Made by a program: the position numbers and the translations under genes
Notes under the pieces: model-generated
What the model saw: the letters and a program-made list of their open reading frames with translations, nothing else
Database searches by the model: none
What the model was told of the DNA's origin: nothing
Shown: positions 12,881-26,382 of the stretch, in pieces
Numbering within the stretch: the first letter of the stretch is position 1
Layout of the letters: the number at the start of each line of letters is the position of its first letter
Origin: Allacma fusca
Lineage: Eukaryota > Arthropoda > Collembola > Symphypleona > Sminthuridae
Length of the DNA stretch: 64,000 bases
Assembly: GCA_947179485.1 (NCBI GenBank)
Contig: OX359247.1
Coordinates: 53,045,131 to 53,109,130, forward strand
Direction of reading: 5' to 3'

Positions 12881-15800
12881 ATGATGTACTCAACTATAGA
12901 AAAGTGCGACAGGGGCTACTCTCCTCTGGATCTGAGAGGTGCACATCTGGGAGATGAGTCGGACTCGGATATAAATGTGGACTCGGATGATGACTTGATT
13001 CATGTCTCTTCGTCACACTCAGGTAATAATGAGGCAATTTTAAATGTATTTTCGACGAATGACAAATTGATGAGATATCAATATGATCCATAGAGACAGA
13101 TCATTGCAGAGGATGAGTTCATATGAGCTGAGTCATAATTGTAGGATAGGATTGGATATGGGATGAATTTTTTTTGAGAGTTAGTGAAGTTACCGGAAGC
13201 CCTCTTGCTAAAAATCACGCTAACAATGGAGGAAAGTTTATCTCGGAAAAACACATCAAAGGGAAAGACAAACTGAAGTCGGCATAACTTGAAAACAATA
13301 AATAAACGTTAGTCAAGCGTGCGTGGCATAATTGGAGGCTCTTATCACAGCTTTTTTTCTTTTTCTACATACTCGGACTTTTAAAATGTCATATTATGTC
13401 ATGTATAGAGTACTATCTAAACTGTTGCTTTTATTGCTTATTATGGAGCAACAACTTGTTATTTATCTAAAAGGTGTTTATTTACGTACGGAGATAAGAT
13501 TAAAGAAGGTAAAGCGGATCAAAGGGACCGAAAGTATCATTGCCACCATTGTAAATTACAAATCGAGTGATTCAGTGCCGCAACATGAGTTTGATTGTAG
13601 TATCGAGTATCCAAAAGTAATTTCCAGATTCCCCTTTAAGTTGATACATATGCTACATCTCCTAATGTGCTCTAACTCAACTCTTGCTCCTGTGAGTGGC
13701 TTATCATCGGCATTCATTAAAGGGGATAAATTCCAAGCGGTAGGGATGTGGACATATTTCTTGTAATTTTTGTATTTACTCAAAACTTGCTACGTGGATC
13801 TATTCTCAGCTGTAGACATAACGTACATATATAATAATTACAGAAATACAGTAGGACATATAGGATTCATTAAAAACTAGTAATGGGCTCATTTAAGGAG
13901 CAACTTGCTGGTTGGTAACAGGGCTGAGGCAAGGCAAACGGCCTCTTGTTGTTGAATAATAATAATTACACTAGAAATTATTGTTTGAGAATAGAAAGCT
14001 CTCCTCAAGGCAAATTTGATGGATAAATAAATGGTTTTAGAAAAATCATAAAGGCGACATTTGCCTAATGTGCAATTATTGTAAATTTAATTCTATCAAT
14101 ATTTTGACAAATATAACCAACTTTTTAGAGAGCTATGACCATCCAATGTGAAGAATTTACATTGAAAGAAATGGGCAAATTGTTTTTTATTGCCTAGCAA
14201 TAGAAGTGTGTACATCAAATGTGAGACCCACCAGAAGTAAACTACTTTGCTTTGACACAGTTTTTTTCATATGTAACAATCAACCCATAAAGTTTCACAG
14301 GATAAATAACACTCTTGTTTTGTTGTTTTGAATTTCGGTAGATATTAAAAACGAATTTCATTTTTAAATAAGCCCTTTTTCTGCTGTATCTATACATACA
14401 AGGATACACTTGCCAACGGTTAGGTTTGAACTCCACTTTGAAATTATCCATTTTTAAATTGGAAGTCTCAAGTCAGACACGGAGTAATTAGATATTGGAG
14501 GTAGATTACATTTAATATTATAATTATTATAGGTATTTAAAGGAGTAAAGTATGTAAATAGGTAATTTTTGGGGAGGACTACTACAGAAGGTAGCATTTA
14601 AAACTGAGACATTAACTCTTTTTTATTTTTGGATTGCAGGAGAAGAGATGCGTGACATCCTCCACTCAAGTCCCAACGGCCCATTAACCATTTCAATAGA
14701 GGACAATGAACATGGTTCGCCTGGCTCCGGAACATCAAAAGGTGATCTGTCCTGTCTCCCATTATCCCCCTCATCCAACCCGGGTAACTCCGGGAGTGGG
14801 TCCGGGGACAAGAAGAAAGGCTCGAATTTGGTAAAGCCACCTTACTCATACATAGCTCTCATCACAATGGCCATCCTCCAGTCACCACAGAAGAAATTAA
14901 CCCTTTCGGGTATTTGTGATTTCATCATGAATCGGTTCCCCTACTACCGGGAGAAATTTCCAGCATGGCAGAATTCCATCAGGCATAACCTTAGTCTAAA
15001 TGATTGCTTCATTAAAATTCCAAGGGAGCCGGGTAATCCCGGGAAGGGGAATTATTGGACATTGGACCCTCTGGCCGAGGATATGTTTGACAATGGGTCA
15101 TTCCTCCGGAGAAGGAAAAGATACAAAAGACCCGGTCATCATGGTCATAGTCATCATCACAGTCATCCCGCCGTTGCGGATTTTTTCCATGCTGCCCTCC
15201 TCGGTCATCATCATCATATCCCTGGAGGGACTCATCTCAATGGGTCTCATGGTCATTTCTGTCCCCCGCCCCCAGGTATGGGACTAGGTCCTATGAATCC
15301 CCTTGGACCCCATCACCCTGCTCTGGAATTATATCCATTCTTAACATCCTCCCTCCCCCCTCAATTCCTCCGACCCCCCAACTCTAGTCCGTCAAATGGG
15401 AGTAGTAATCAGTCAGCATTTTTCTCAGCAGCGGCGGCCGCCGCCGCGGCTGCTGCCACGTTCCCTTTTAATGTACAACAACAGCAACATCCCCATCAGC
15501 AGAACCCCGCTGCTCCAGGGTCCAATATACTAAGGAGTATGTTCCCTCATGAGAACCTCGTTCAAAAGTTGACTCCACCAGGGGCTGGGTCTGCATCAAG
15601 TGATTTCAGAGACTCGAGTGTGAGTCCTCAGCCAGCCGGGAATCCAAATCATACCGGAGCACCCTCACCAATCCGGGACTACCCGAATGATCCAGAATTG
15701 TTGGGAGAGAGGAAGGGGACCATGAGTCCAGATAGTCACTTCACAGGTCTCAATCATCCTCATCCCGGAGTGGGCAGTCGAGGGAAAGGAGATGGGAAAG

Positions 15801-16084
15801 GAGGCTTGCATACTTCCGGAGCCTTCTCCATTGAGAGTTTGATCGGTGGGTCGGGTCCTCCAGGCGAAGGATTTTCTTCGAAGAGTAAAGTCGCAAAAAG
15901 TAGTAGTTTCGATTTGAAAACAATCTCTCGGAAAAGTATCTCAAAAGGGAGCAATAATAATAGTAGCAATGGTAGTAGTAATAGTAACAATTTCCCAGGA
16001 AACAACTGTTTCAACTCAGCTTTTGTCCCCGTCGGCGTCTTTCTTCCCTCTTCAGCGAAAAATAGAGTTTTTCTAGGAAACTGA
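12881..16084 (+). CDS. FoxD: Forkhead box transcription factor, FoxD class (two exons)
   Basis: Join 12881-13022 and 14640-16084, 528 residues. FoxD proteins are nuclear DNA-binding regulators of development. Exon 1 encodes an acidic N-terminus rich in Asp, Glu and Ser, as is usual for FoxD, and ends at CAG|GTAATA in phase 1. Exon 2 follows a TTGCAG acceptor and continues the same frame. The forkhead domain lies at about residues 112-210, with the winged-helix core [15 protein letters not shown], the recognition-helix motif [15 protein letters not shown] and a basic RRRKRYKR end. Downstream are a His-rich run, a poly-Ala run, a short Gln-rich run, and at about residue 443 FSIESLIG, an eh1-like Groucho-binding motif typical of FoxD repressors. 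The tail is Ser/Asn-rich. Start choice: two adjacent ATGs (12881 and 12884); the first is taken. If exon 1 were untranslated, the ATG at 14648 would give 478 residues, but the in-frame join and acidic composition argue for exon 1 being coding. Family assignment is strong; the exact FoxD paralogue is not resolved. Confidence 0.9.
13023..14639 (+). other. FoxD intron 1
   Basis: Intron of 1617 bases bounded by GTAATA and a TTTTTATTTTTGGATTGCAG acceptor with a good pyrimidine tract. It is AT-rich. It contains an open frame of 144 codons at 13332-13766 on the same strand that begins with TTG and matches no family I recognise; I treat that as probable chance. Confidence 0.75.
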
Positions 16085-17400
16085 GAGTACTTAACTCTCC
16101 ATACATAATTACATATATACATATGTGCTGTACTAGTGTGTGTAGGTTATCCCTACTAATAACAATATAGGCAAAGCCCGGCTTATTACATATCTAGATA
16201 ATTACTTTGACTATATAGTAGCTTCCCTCCCGGACAACTTCCTTTTAGTATGGGTTGTATATCTACATAGATATACATAATTATACATAAGTGTACGTGT
16301 GTAAAATCTTCCTGTCTCTATAAACTTCCTCAAAATTCCTTACGAAGAAGTCCTTACGTTTTCCTAACATTGGAACAATAGTTTGTTTATAATTTCCCCA
16401 GTTTATTTTCATGATGAGGAACTTCCACACACACACGCTCCGAACTCAAAGTTTCCCTCAACTTGTCCTTCCTCGGCTAAAATCTCATCCGAGTGTTTTT
16501 CTAACCTGTCTGAGTTTACTATCCAATATTGTTTCTCATACTAGCCTACAGATACATTTCCATCTCCTGTAATACTAACTATGTAGGTACATATGTGTGC
16601 CAGTCCTCGGGCTTGAAGGCTCACATAATTTCATAATGACACACAGTCTACACAGTTCAATCTAAAAAAGTTTCCTCCCTTATTATAATAATAGTCATTA
16701 CTGCCCTAAATTATTTTATTTCACCGAGATCCCTCCCTCCCTGACTCTCATATACGCTCGCATAGGCCCAGGCACAGAGTTGCACATTAAAGAGTACATG
16801 TTCTAAGACAATTATATATGAATTAATTTCATTTTACTATTTTGTGATGTATTGATTTTACAAAAGTTGTATGTAAACTTTTAGACTGTTTATCATATAA
16901 TAATGTATTTGTATCATTCCCCGCTTACTCGTATAATTTAATTTTAATTTCTTCACTCCTCGGTTATTATCTCCAAACATGTATAAAAAAAATGAAGCGT
17001 AACTGCAATATAGTTGTATTTGAGGAAAACTGCAATCCGGATTTCCCTGAACAAATAATATAGGAAGTTAAGTGTTGTTGTAGTAGTAAAAGTACGAGAT
17101 TTTAAAACAATCCTCATCTCAAGCAGCGTCCTCGTGAGTATTGCTGTTTAGGTACTATTGATAATGTATGGTATATAAGAAGTACATATGTAATTAGTTA
17201 TAGTAGACTAAAAGAACCTCATAGACGCACGTGTCGTGTATAAGTAAGGGTCAGTCAAAGAAGTTTCATATTGTAATTTTTCAGGATGAAAAGTGTAAGA
17301 ACAACGTATTGTGATAGACCATTATAATGTATTTAAAGAAATAATTCCCAATAAGCCCATGCATAACTAATTACGTTAATTATTATGAATAATAAAATCA
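16085..17400 (+). other. FoxD 3' untranslated region and downstream flank
   Basis: AT-rich non-coding sequence directly after the FoxD stop codon. Candidate polyadenylation signals are ATTAAA at 16786-16791 and the first canonical AATAAA at 17391-17396. The true transcript end cannot be told from sequence alone. Confidence 0.4.
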
Positions 17401-20400
17401 ACATCGGACCTTATTATATGTGAAGAAATAGATTTTTTATTTTTCCTCCCCTCGAACATTATTTGATCCTTAACCTGATAGCATCTGTTGATATCCTCAT
17501 ATACTGTACAACGATAGAAATTCTCATGCATTTTTCTGTAACCATTTGATTGCATCCTTCTGTACAAACAAGACATTTTGGAAACCCGCAGAATTGCACT
17601 GCCGCATTTGGAAATATCAAAACAATTCCAATTTCAAATTAATGGCCTCGAAAATCATAAATCTTGTGGGAACAGTTTTACTAACCCTGTGTGGCATTTA
17701 GAATGAGATTTGATGCGGGAGTAGAACAATTTTAGAATACAATGTGTTCAACAAGCTACCTATAATATATGAGTCAATGAGAGGGTGTAAGGACATGTAG
17801 GATATGGACGCATACTGTCGAGGATCTGTGTCTTAACATTTAACAGCAACAAATAAATACATATACGACTCCAGTGAAAAGTCCTTTGCGGTAATTTACA
17901 ATAGGACAAAAACTACATTAGAATCAAAAGTAAGTACCGACAATTGATGCCAGGGTTTATTGATAAGGATAATATTTCCATATCGGATTATATCTAGCTC
18001 TTGGAAATTACAGTACCTCCGCGCTCCGACTTTTCTTACTGCCTTGAGGATTACCACTGAAAATAAAAAATACAGAGATTAGTTCAATGTGCCAGCAGTG
18101 TTAGTCAAAAGTATACATAGACACTATAGCTTAAAGCTGAGGAGCAGAGATAACTTTTGTAAACTTTAACGATGCAATTTCAAACGTTGGTAATTGTGTT
18201 CCCAATTTAATGCTACCTTTCGCATCCTTTGAAGAAAATCCTCTCCTCCAATAAATAATAATCCGGAGTTATCGCAGAGGAATAACTTATTTTATCAAGT
18301 GTTCAAACAAGCTATCCCATCCCATTGGCTATATGCTCAATATTTTGAATTCATAGAGCAGCATCCCAGGCCTGGAGAAAGAATTTCGTAGTTACATTCA
18401 CAAATGTTACAGACGTAGATGAGTATGTATGTATGTACATAGCTCTGTGTGAGTTGAGCATGAACGTCATTGTGTATAGTGAAACCCTTTGCAAAGCATT
18501 ATTTGAACGCTGGGCCAAACAAATGTTTGGTGTAAGTCTCATTGGGACGTTTGGGAAATTCGGAGAATCTGCATGATAAAAAAAGCTACATTTTATGATT
18601 TTACAACTTTTTGTTTGTTTCGCTCGATTTTTCCCCCCATAAACCTTATCTTTTCCATCATAAAAAACTGAGATCAAAGAGGTGTGCCTGTGTGTTTGTC
18701 AACTTCAGCGGCGGTGTCCTCATAGTAGAAACGTTCGTGAAATAACGCAGTTGTATTTATTATAACTTTTCACAAATAATTTGCAGTGTGTAATATAAAC
18801 CTGTGCAAATGTTGTGGGTAGGCGTCAAATCATCAGATTCCATGTTTTAATGTTCTGTATAAGCTTCAGCTCATGATCTGGCTTTCCTAGTGCGTCCAAT
18901 TTAGGTCTCAGGATCCCCACTGTATTTAAACCAAGTATGGAGCAAACAGGGAAAAATGCTTAAATCACTGAAGCCTCCCCCCTCAAAACTAACGTTTATG
19001 ATCCTGGAATTAACTTTGATTTTTTTTTGGCTTAACTTGTTCAATATTTTAAGTAAAATGCTAATTTTGTACACTATTCAAAACCTTAGCGTAAATTATT
19101 AATTATTATAATTTTATATCAAATTAAATTCTCATACTAAAAAGCCCTGAGCTTCTACTTTATGGAACAATAACCTAGCATTGGCATGTATGTACATACA
19201 TATATAGGAATTACCTCCAAATCCAGGATCGACTACAGGGCCTTGACAAATAAGATTTGAATAGAATTTGGACATCATATCAGTCATCACTTACATACAA
19301 TTAGGAAAGAAAGATATCTTGCATGTAATTACATGTCGCATAATATTTTTGTTTGTAGATTATTCCTGAGGATCCTACACCACATAATTACTTACTTATC
19401 TCCAATTAGTTCCGGATTTGAGGTCCTGACATATTGGTTTAGCTTTAACTCCCCCTAATAGCAATAAAAACAAGACCGAGTCTATAACTGCCAGCTTTAC
19501 ATCTTTACATATGTATGTTCGATGCCGCCTTGATCTGTGTCCAGGGGGTTGTTTAAGTTATTACCTTCATGCCCCATCATCCTCAAGGAGAATTTCAAAG
19601 AGTTGTGGGATCCTATAGCATAGCTTGAGGTGATACTTGAGGATTTTACCTATTATTAGAAGGAGATGCGCGTAATAGTAACAGGGGATAAATTCACATA
19701 TGTAGCTTCGTATTTAGTCCCATGGTATTTATAATTATTATTGTAATACACAGGGCTTGGACAGACAGCAGTGGTAATTTACTTATTGAGTGACAGTCAC
19801 TGCTTATGAAGTGATTGTGCGTACATGGAAATGGGGGTATTTACTTGTATGTAATTACATATAAGTAGATATAAGATTGAAGGTAAAAGTCCAGTGAGGC
19901 ATTCCTGAACTGTGAGAATAATAATGCGGGCGGTGGGTAAACATTGTAAACAAACGGAAGACATGAAGAGCGGTGCGATAAATACTACTAAATAGAAGCC
20001 TCCTTCCCTTCCACCTCACCTCATTTTACTTCGAACGACTCCGTCCGCGGAGAGGCTCCCTTCTAGTAGTCCTTTCAATAAGGAACACACAATGTATAGT
20101 CAATTGTACCGGCATTAAAAGGTTTACGAATCTCCCCTGCCTCTCCCAGTTCTTCCACTATACTTTCCTTCCTTTTTTTGGCTCGAGGTTTGCTCCCTCC
20201 AGCATACTATTCATACTTCTTTTGGGAGCCGGTGCACTAAACTACTATCTGTATTTTTGTACATGCATGAGCAGTTGCATATCCTCTCATAATTATCTAT
20301 ACATACGTATGTTATACAGGCCTACTCTCACAATGTACCTATACTTGATTCGGGAGAAGGACTAGTAACAATAAGTATGATATTATTATGATATCCTCAA

Positions 20401-23400
20401 ACCTGACAGTCGGCATTTGGAAACAAAACGAGCTTAACTTATTCAAATGGACATAATAGTAGCAGTAATAACCATCATCACAACACAGCTTCACAGACAC
20501 CCATCGGCATTCTTCTTTCACCACCCAATAGACCTACCCTCACAAATGTGATACCAACTGTCTTCCCCGGCCCTGCTTTTGTATAAATACTGGTCCTCAA
20601 ACGGATACATAATAAATAATCCAGCCGACTCACATATGTAATCAGACATATATCTACATAATTACATATGTATAATTATATCAATCCAGGGGAAAAGATG
20701 AGTTCATTCATACCCCTCATTATGTCACTGCTCATAATTGTAGCTTCATAATTTGGATGCATATATGAGGACAATCTATGCCAATCCAATGGACTTGCAT
20801 TGTCTGATAACTATCCTGAACCTGAACACATGATTACCCCTATTTTCAGGTAAAAATAAGTCATCATAATAAATTAATTGTAGTATTTATTCCTGCCGAC
20901 TTGGTCAAAACTACTAGGAAAAACAACCTACACAGACTGATTGGGAGAACTCACTCATCATAGCCTGCCCACGTAGGGAAAATGTATTGGCAATAATGTG
21001 TTGACAAATAGTACATCCCTATAGATATAGCGTATTGGGAAAGGATGAATGAACCGATATATCTTGTGAGTTTTTGATGATGAATTTAAAGCAGCCCTGA
21101 TTAGAAACTCACAATCAGTGGAGGTCACTGCTACATGTGTACATACAGACACAGTATGTGAGGCTACTCATCATTTCTAAGCGTCCCGGGTGTATACATA
21201 TGTATGCTTGTAGTAATTATGTATCCAATGTAATAATAGTTGTTTAGGAGCTCATACATTTTTGTGAGCATGTCTGTGGGTATTGGAAAAAAATAAAGGT
21301 TTTCAGCGGTCAGACTTCTGCCGGATATTGACACAAGTTTGGGTTTTATTACTCTCACCAAAGTCGGGGAGAGGCCAGCTTTATGTAACTGATATTCCCT
21401 GACCGTGTGAGTAGATTCCCACATGTAATCTTTAAATATTCTTCGTAATAATCTTTGGTGCTGGAATGTATAAAACTTCTTTCTTTCTGAATTAGTATTA
21501 GTTATGAGTATCTATCTGTTGCTGCCATGAGAAATTAGTGGCTCAATATCTGAGCAATACGGATACAGTAGTAATGACAGTTAATGAGATTGTTGTAATT
21601 TGTAATCCTCTGTAAATCAGTAAAATGACTTTAGGAGTAATTAGGTTGAAGATGTTCTCACTGAGAAAATGCATGCTGAGGACCAGGTCGGACTTCTCGG
21701 CATATGTTAAAACTACAAAGGCGGAATTATCCCTTGGCGTTGTTGAGGGGAGGTTAAATCATAGGATTTAGCTGTGAAGAAGGTGGAGAAATGAGCGGGG
21801 CATGACTTTGTATTATTAACTCCGAGAAGGGTCGATATGATACGCTACGGAGTAACCCATCTCTCCGCATCTGTGCTAATACTAACAATAAGTATCAAAC
21901 CCTACACTTCCAAAGCCTCTAGCTCGCACTTTCCCCGACGTAACACATCCGCGGCTGGCTTGACCACCAGTTTCCTCCTTTTAGTACTCTTTTATTAGGG
22001 CGCGGTTCACATGTCATATATAATTACACAAATAATGTTGCTAATAGGAATCAAGGCATACACTAATTTGATATAATATTGAATACAATCTATAGGGAGT
22101 ATGAGTGGAATGCTTCATTCCTTCAATGCCCAAGTATTGGACCGAGATTAGCACAATAAAAATTCACTTTCTTAAAAACAAAGTCATAGTTTTATTTTGC
22201 ACCCGAGCCCATATATGTATTTATTAGAATTTGCTTAACCTATATTTAGGGACAATGGTCTTGGTGGCTATGAAGAAGAGACGTGCAAATCCTATCAAGT
22301 GATCAACAGATTCTGTATATGGCAGTCTTTACTGGACTCTATCCCTCCAGGTCGAAGCAGGTACTTGACTCCAGTCCTGCTCATTGTGTAATGTTGTTTG
22401 GAGTTTAAGTTAGAATTTTAATTTCTAAAAACAGGCACTCAAAATGTACCTATGCTATGGGGGGACAGGCTACATTGTACATGTCCCTGACAAATGACAC
22501 TATTCCAATTTCCGACGGACTCTTCATTTTTTGAAGTTAGGTGCAGTTTTACCATCTGCCCAACGAAGCTCAGAATTGAGATCCCACAAGTCCACAGTTA
22601 TTTATTCAGGATTGGGTGGAAGGTCTGGTTGATTATTATATTTAGTTACTGACACCGGAAAGCGGGGACTAGAGAGGCGTGCATACAAGGACCAGGAGGA
22701 TTAGACATTCCCAAAAGGGGGAAATTAGCTAGAGGTTAGTTGAGTTTTAAATGTAATTTTCAGTCAAGGATTTAAGTGGAAAAACAACACCACGCGCATA
22801 TGACAACATTCTTCTAACCCAGTAGAAATATATTATTTTAGCTGCATGAACAGTAATGTCTTTCCCTTTCCTTTCCCTCGCCTCAACTTCTGAACGAACA
22901 GGATCCTTTTTCTGTGGAAATACAATTTCCATTCTTTACAGCTTCGGAGTATTTGAGATGAACGGCGGATCCTTAAAGAATATGATGTACATTATCGGTG
23001 GAGAGGTAACCAAGCTGGATTTTTAATTACAAGCGGAATGATTGACTTGCCTTTTCTCTCAAAGGCAAACTTAACCCTCGTCGTACAAAATGGGTAACGA
23101 GTGGAGTTTCAAGTGACCATTTATTTTATTGAGAATTCACCGACTGCAAACATATTAATTTAAATATGTTTCAATGCAATTACTTTGTTTTTCCCAGCCG
23201 ATCCTACCACTAGTATACAAATCGTTTTTTAATTGCTGCAATTGAAAGCAATTAATATTTAATGTGCACAGGCTTCATTTTGCAAAATGTAACAAATATA
23301 AGGACATTTATGTAACTGCATAATTACTTGTAATAGGAAATGATTCGACGGGTCTGTTTTGCCTCTTCACCCACGATATGCACCGACTAATATAGTATCC

Positions 23401-24728
23401 GCTTGGTATTTGTACGTCAGGACTTGTCCATGTACATTCATAGACGAGTATTTCTCCTGTGTAGGTTTACAACATAAATAGCTTTTTGTGAAGACGTACT
23501 TTTACTCTAAGAATTTTATGACACCGCATGTACATATTACGTCCTGGTAATCCACTGCAATAAATGACCCGTGCAAGTTTGACACTTGACCCAACACCTA
23601 CCGAAAATGGTTTCACATGTGTACCCATCTTCGTCCAGGCTATACTCCCAGTGTTGTAAATCCTATGAGGAGTATAGATGTAAACTGGCACTAAATTGTA
23701 CTGGAGAAATGAAACTTTTTAAAATTCCAAACAGTTAAGGACTACAATATATATACAAATAATTTTTTAAGAGTGCATTTATAAGTATAAGCTCTATTGG
23801 CAAAATTGCTAAAAATCCCAGTCAAATTCTTCAGCTCCAAGAAAAATACATATTTTGAATAAAACTGGACTCATTCCGTTTTGCATCTACTCACGTGTAC
23901 TTACACTGAATGTACCCCAATGGAAAAGTGTCCCCAAAGGCAATTAGATCTGCGGAAAGGTTTGATGTGAAAAGGGAGACTCGTGTAATGTGCTGGTTAT
24001 GCGTAACCCATAACATTTGGTCACGGTGGAGATAACAAAGTGAGCTCCGACAGGATCTTAGAGACAAATTAAGCTAATTAATTTCTTTATGGGTTTTTAC
24101 AGATTTCCCTTCCTCACACTTTACAGCTACATATGTACGTATTGTGCTTTTAAATTTTGACAAATTTCCCTGTCAGTAATCCAACATCCTCTCTCACATT
24201 TGTACACTAAATAATTCTCAGAAAATTATTCCTCAATAGTGCCTCAACTGTGTTGCTTTCTTTCATTGACAATTTATAATCACAAATCCGCAGTATATAT
24301 GTCTCAAATATTTGATCAGAGCTATAATAATAAAATGCATTTTGCTAGATTCTTTAGGCAAGCTTAAAAATGTTGGAAATAAAATAACGTCAGAAATTAT
24401 CCTTAAGCTAAAAATGAAATAACTGAAATTATTCGAACTATCTCTAAAGTTATTATTCTAACCCTGAAGTTCTACAGTATAGAATCTTTACTCCTCTCTT
24501 CCCCAACCATTTAAGCCCCGATGATCACATACATATAACTGAAAGAGCAACTTCTGAGAGACCGCATGACGCCTCCGATACCCATCAAACTTGTAAGAAA
24601 ACAAAGCCCTCCTTGTTATTGACAAGAGGAACTGGAAATTTGGAAAAAGACCTACTTTGAAAAAAGCACTTGGGAAATTAAGTTGAATGAGACGAGGAAA
24701 AAAAGAATGAATAGTTTGTATTTGGCTT

Positions 24729-25013
24729 GTGATACCAACCCCCGTCAATGATGAGGGTACAAGGTACACTTTACTCGCTCCTGACACTGATATGATAGAA
24801 GACCAACCGACCCGTAGTCTCCCCCAGTCTTGTTATTCTCTTCCGAACAAACAGCGTAATTCTTATGATGATGATGATATAGCCAGTGGAAGAGAAGAGG
24901 AAGCCTCCTTAAGGAAGTCGCCGGAGTGTCTGCCCACAAATGTAGACCTACAGGAGCCGGGAGAACAACAATCCGTCTCTACTCCCAGGACTAACTCACA
25001 CATAGGCCTTTAG
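24729..25013 (+). CDS. Possible terminal coding exon of an unrecognised gene
   Basis: An open stretch of 94 codons ending in TAG, noticeably less AT-rich than its flanks, with a charged, Ser/Pro/Glu/Asp-rich composition like a disordered cytoplasmic tail. It includes an acidic DDDD run and ends in HIGL, which would fit a class II PDZ-type C-terminus. The frame begins at GTG, not ATG, so it would have to be reached by splicing. It stays open upstream to about a TAG at 24715, which could be a weak acceptor but lacks a pyrimidine tract. An AATAAA lies about 355 bases downstream (25366-25371). No partner exon was identified and I do not recognise the family. It may be chance. Confidence 0.25.
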   Translation: MIPTPVNDEGTRYTLLAPDTDMIEDQPTRSLPQSCYSLPNKQRNSYDDDDIASGREEEASLRKSPECLPTNVDLQEPGEQQSVSTPRTNSHIGL

Positions 25014-25516
25014 TACATACATACATGGCTTGACTACAACTACTACTACGGCTATACTTCTACTGCTACTACCTTCAAACTACAAAACAGTATGCCATAC
25101 TTCCCATTAACCACTACGTTCCTAAATTCATCCCTGCCCTTGCATACGAACGCACATATATGTACTAATATTCCTGAAATCCAATCTCACTGGCACATGT
25201 GTGTGGTGTCAATGTAAATGTCAATGTTTTTACATTCACATGAGCTTCCTCAAATGACGTTCGCATCCTTAAGATTTGATTTGTTGGTTTGTGTAAGAGC
25301 CAGTACTGTAGTACGCACTGTACTCCATCCACTCTGTTTCAACAAGGAGTGAGTAACACATTATAAATAAATTGTAGTCACTGGAAGACAAATGTTGGTT
25401 CTGGTGTAAAGGCTGTCATCATAATTCATACTGGATTTGTTAATTTCAGCCTTGTTCCTATTGCTGGTCCCTATACTCGGTTGATACCATATCACAGGAG
25501 GGTAGTTCAACTACAG

Positions 25517-25537
25517 TTATTATTATTATTATTATTA
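25517..25537. repeat. TTA trinucleotide repeat
   Basis: Seven or so tandem TTA units. Confidence 0.9.
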
Positions 25538-26036
25538 CAATATTACATTTAAGTATGTATCTTCCTTATGTCATCATATCACACGGCTCTCACCTTGATT
25601 ACATAAGACTGTACTGTATTTACTATAATTATGTTGCTCACATCTGCGTGTACTTTGTAGTCGGTACTTATAGAGGGGATGTTGTGCAATGTGCTAAAGT
25701 TTAGCATAATCTATAGTCGGAGGTTCTACAAAGTAAAAACAAAACCCAAAGTAGGAAATTGGCTTGCTTGTAACGTATCGTATGTACATATGTATGGAGG
25801 AAGGGATGGAAGCTCGTGTGCACAAGTCTGATGGAATAATATTATATAATCGATTGTACCCGCATTTTCCTAATGCCCAAATAATGACAAAGTTTGCTAA
25901 TATTCTGACAAAGTCCCTCCAAAAGAAAATGGTAAAGAGCTACGAGAGAGATTTTCAATTTGTTTGTTCTGCATCGTGGACTCTTGCGAGAGATGTGAGA
26001 GGCAGGATGAGAGAGTTGAGGAGAGTTGCAGACAGT

Positions 26037-26071
<35 letters not shown>

Positions 26072-26072
26072 G
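26037..26072. repeat. Compound TG / GA microsatellite
   Basis: A TG run (26037-26050) passes directly into a GA run. A CT run in the opposite orientation lies at 26357-26382, so transcripts across both could pair. Confidence 0.9.
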
Positions 26073-26356
26073 TACTGGAAGTCCAAATGCTTTTATGACA
26101 ATAGTCGTTAGAACAGCAAAAGCTCATGGATGTTCAATTGTTTACTCACAGTCTTTTACTTCCCGAGCATACATGACTGGGCTGAGTTTGGCCCTTGTAA
26201 AACTCCCTTTCTCTCTTGCAATTCTGGATGGGAAGCGAAGGGGAAGTAAGGGAGTTAGAAAACTGTTTGATTTTCTTCTTAAAACAGTTGATCTTTTTCT
26301 CACGATCGATATCGCACTCACACATCACATGCTCAATGTTTTCCATCCGTCTTGGT

Positions 26357-26382
26357 CTTCTCTCTCTCTCTCTCTCTCTCTC
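26357..26382. repeat. CT microsatellite
   Basis: An uninterrupted run of about 26 bases, 0.3 kb from the GA tract at 26050-26072. Confidence 0.9.

Noticed and set aside
15274-15280. CAG|GTATGG donor-like site within FoxD exon 2
   Set aside because: The frame continues through it with a sensible FoxD C-terminus including the eh1-like motif; no downstream acceptor pairing was convincing.
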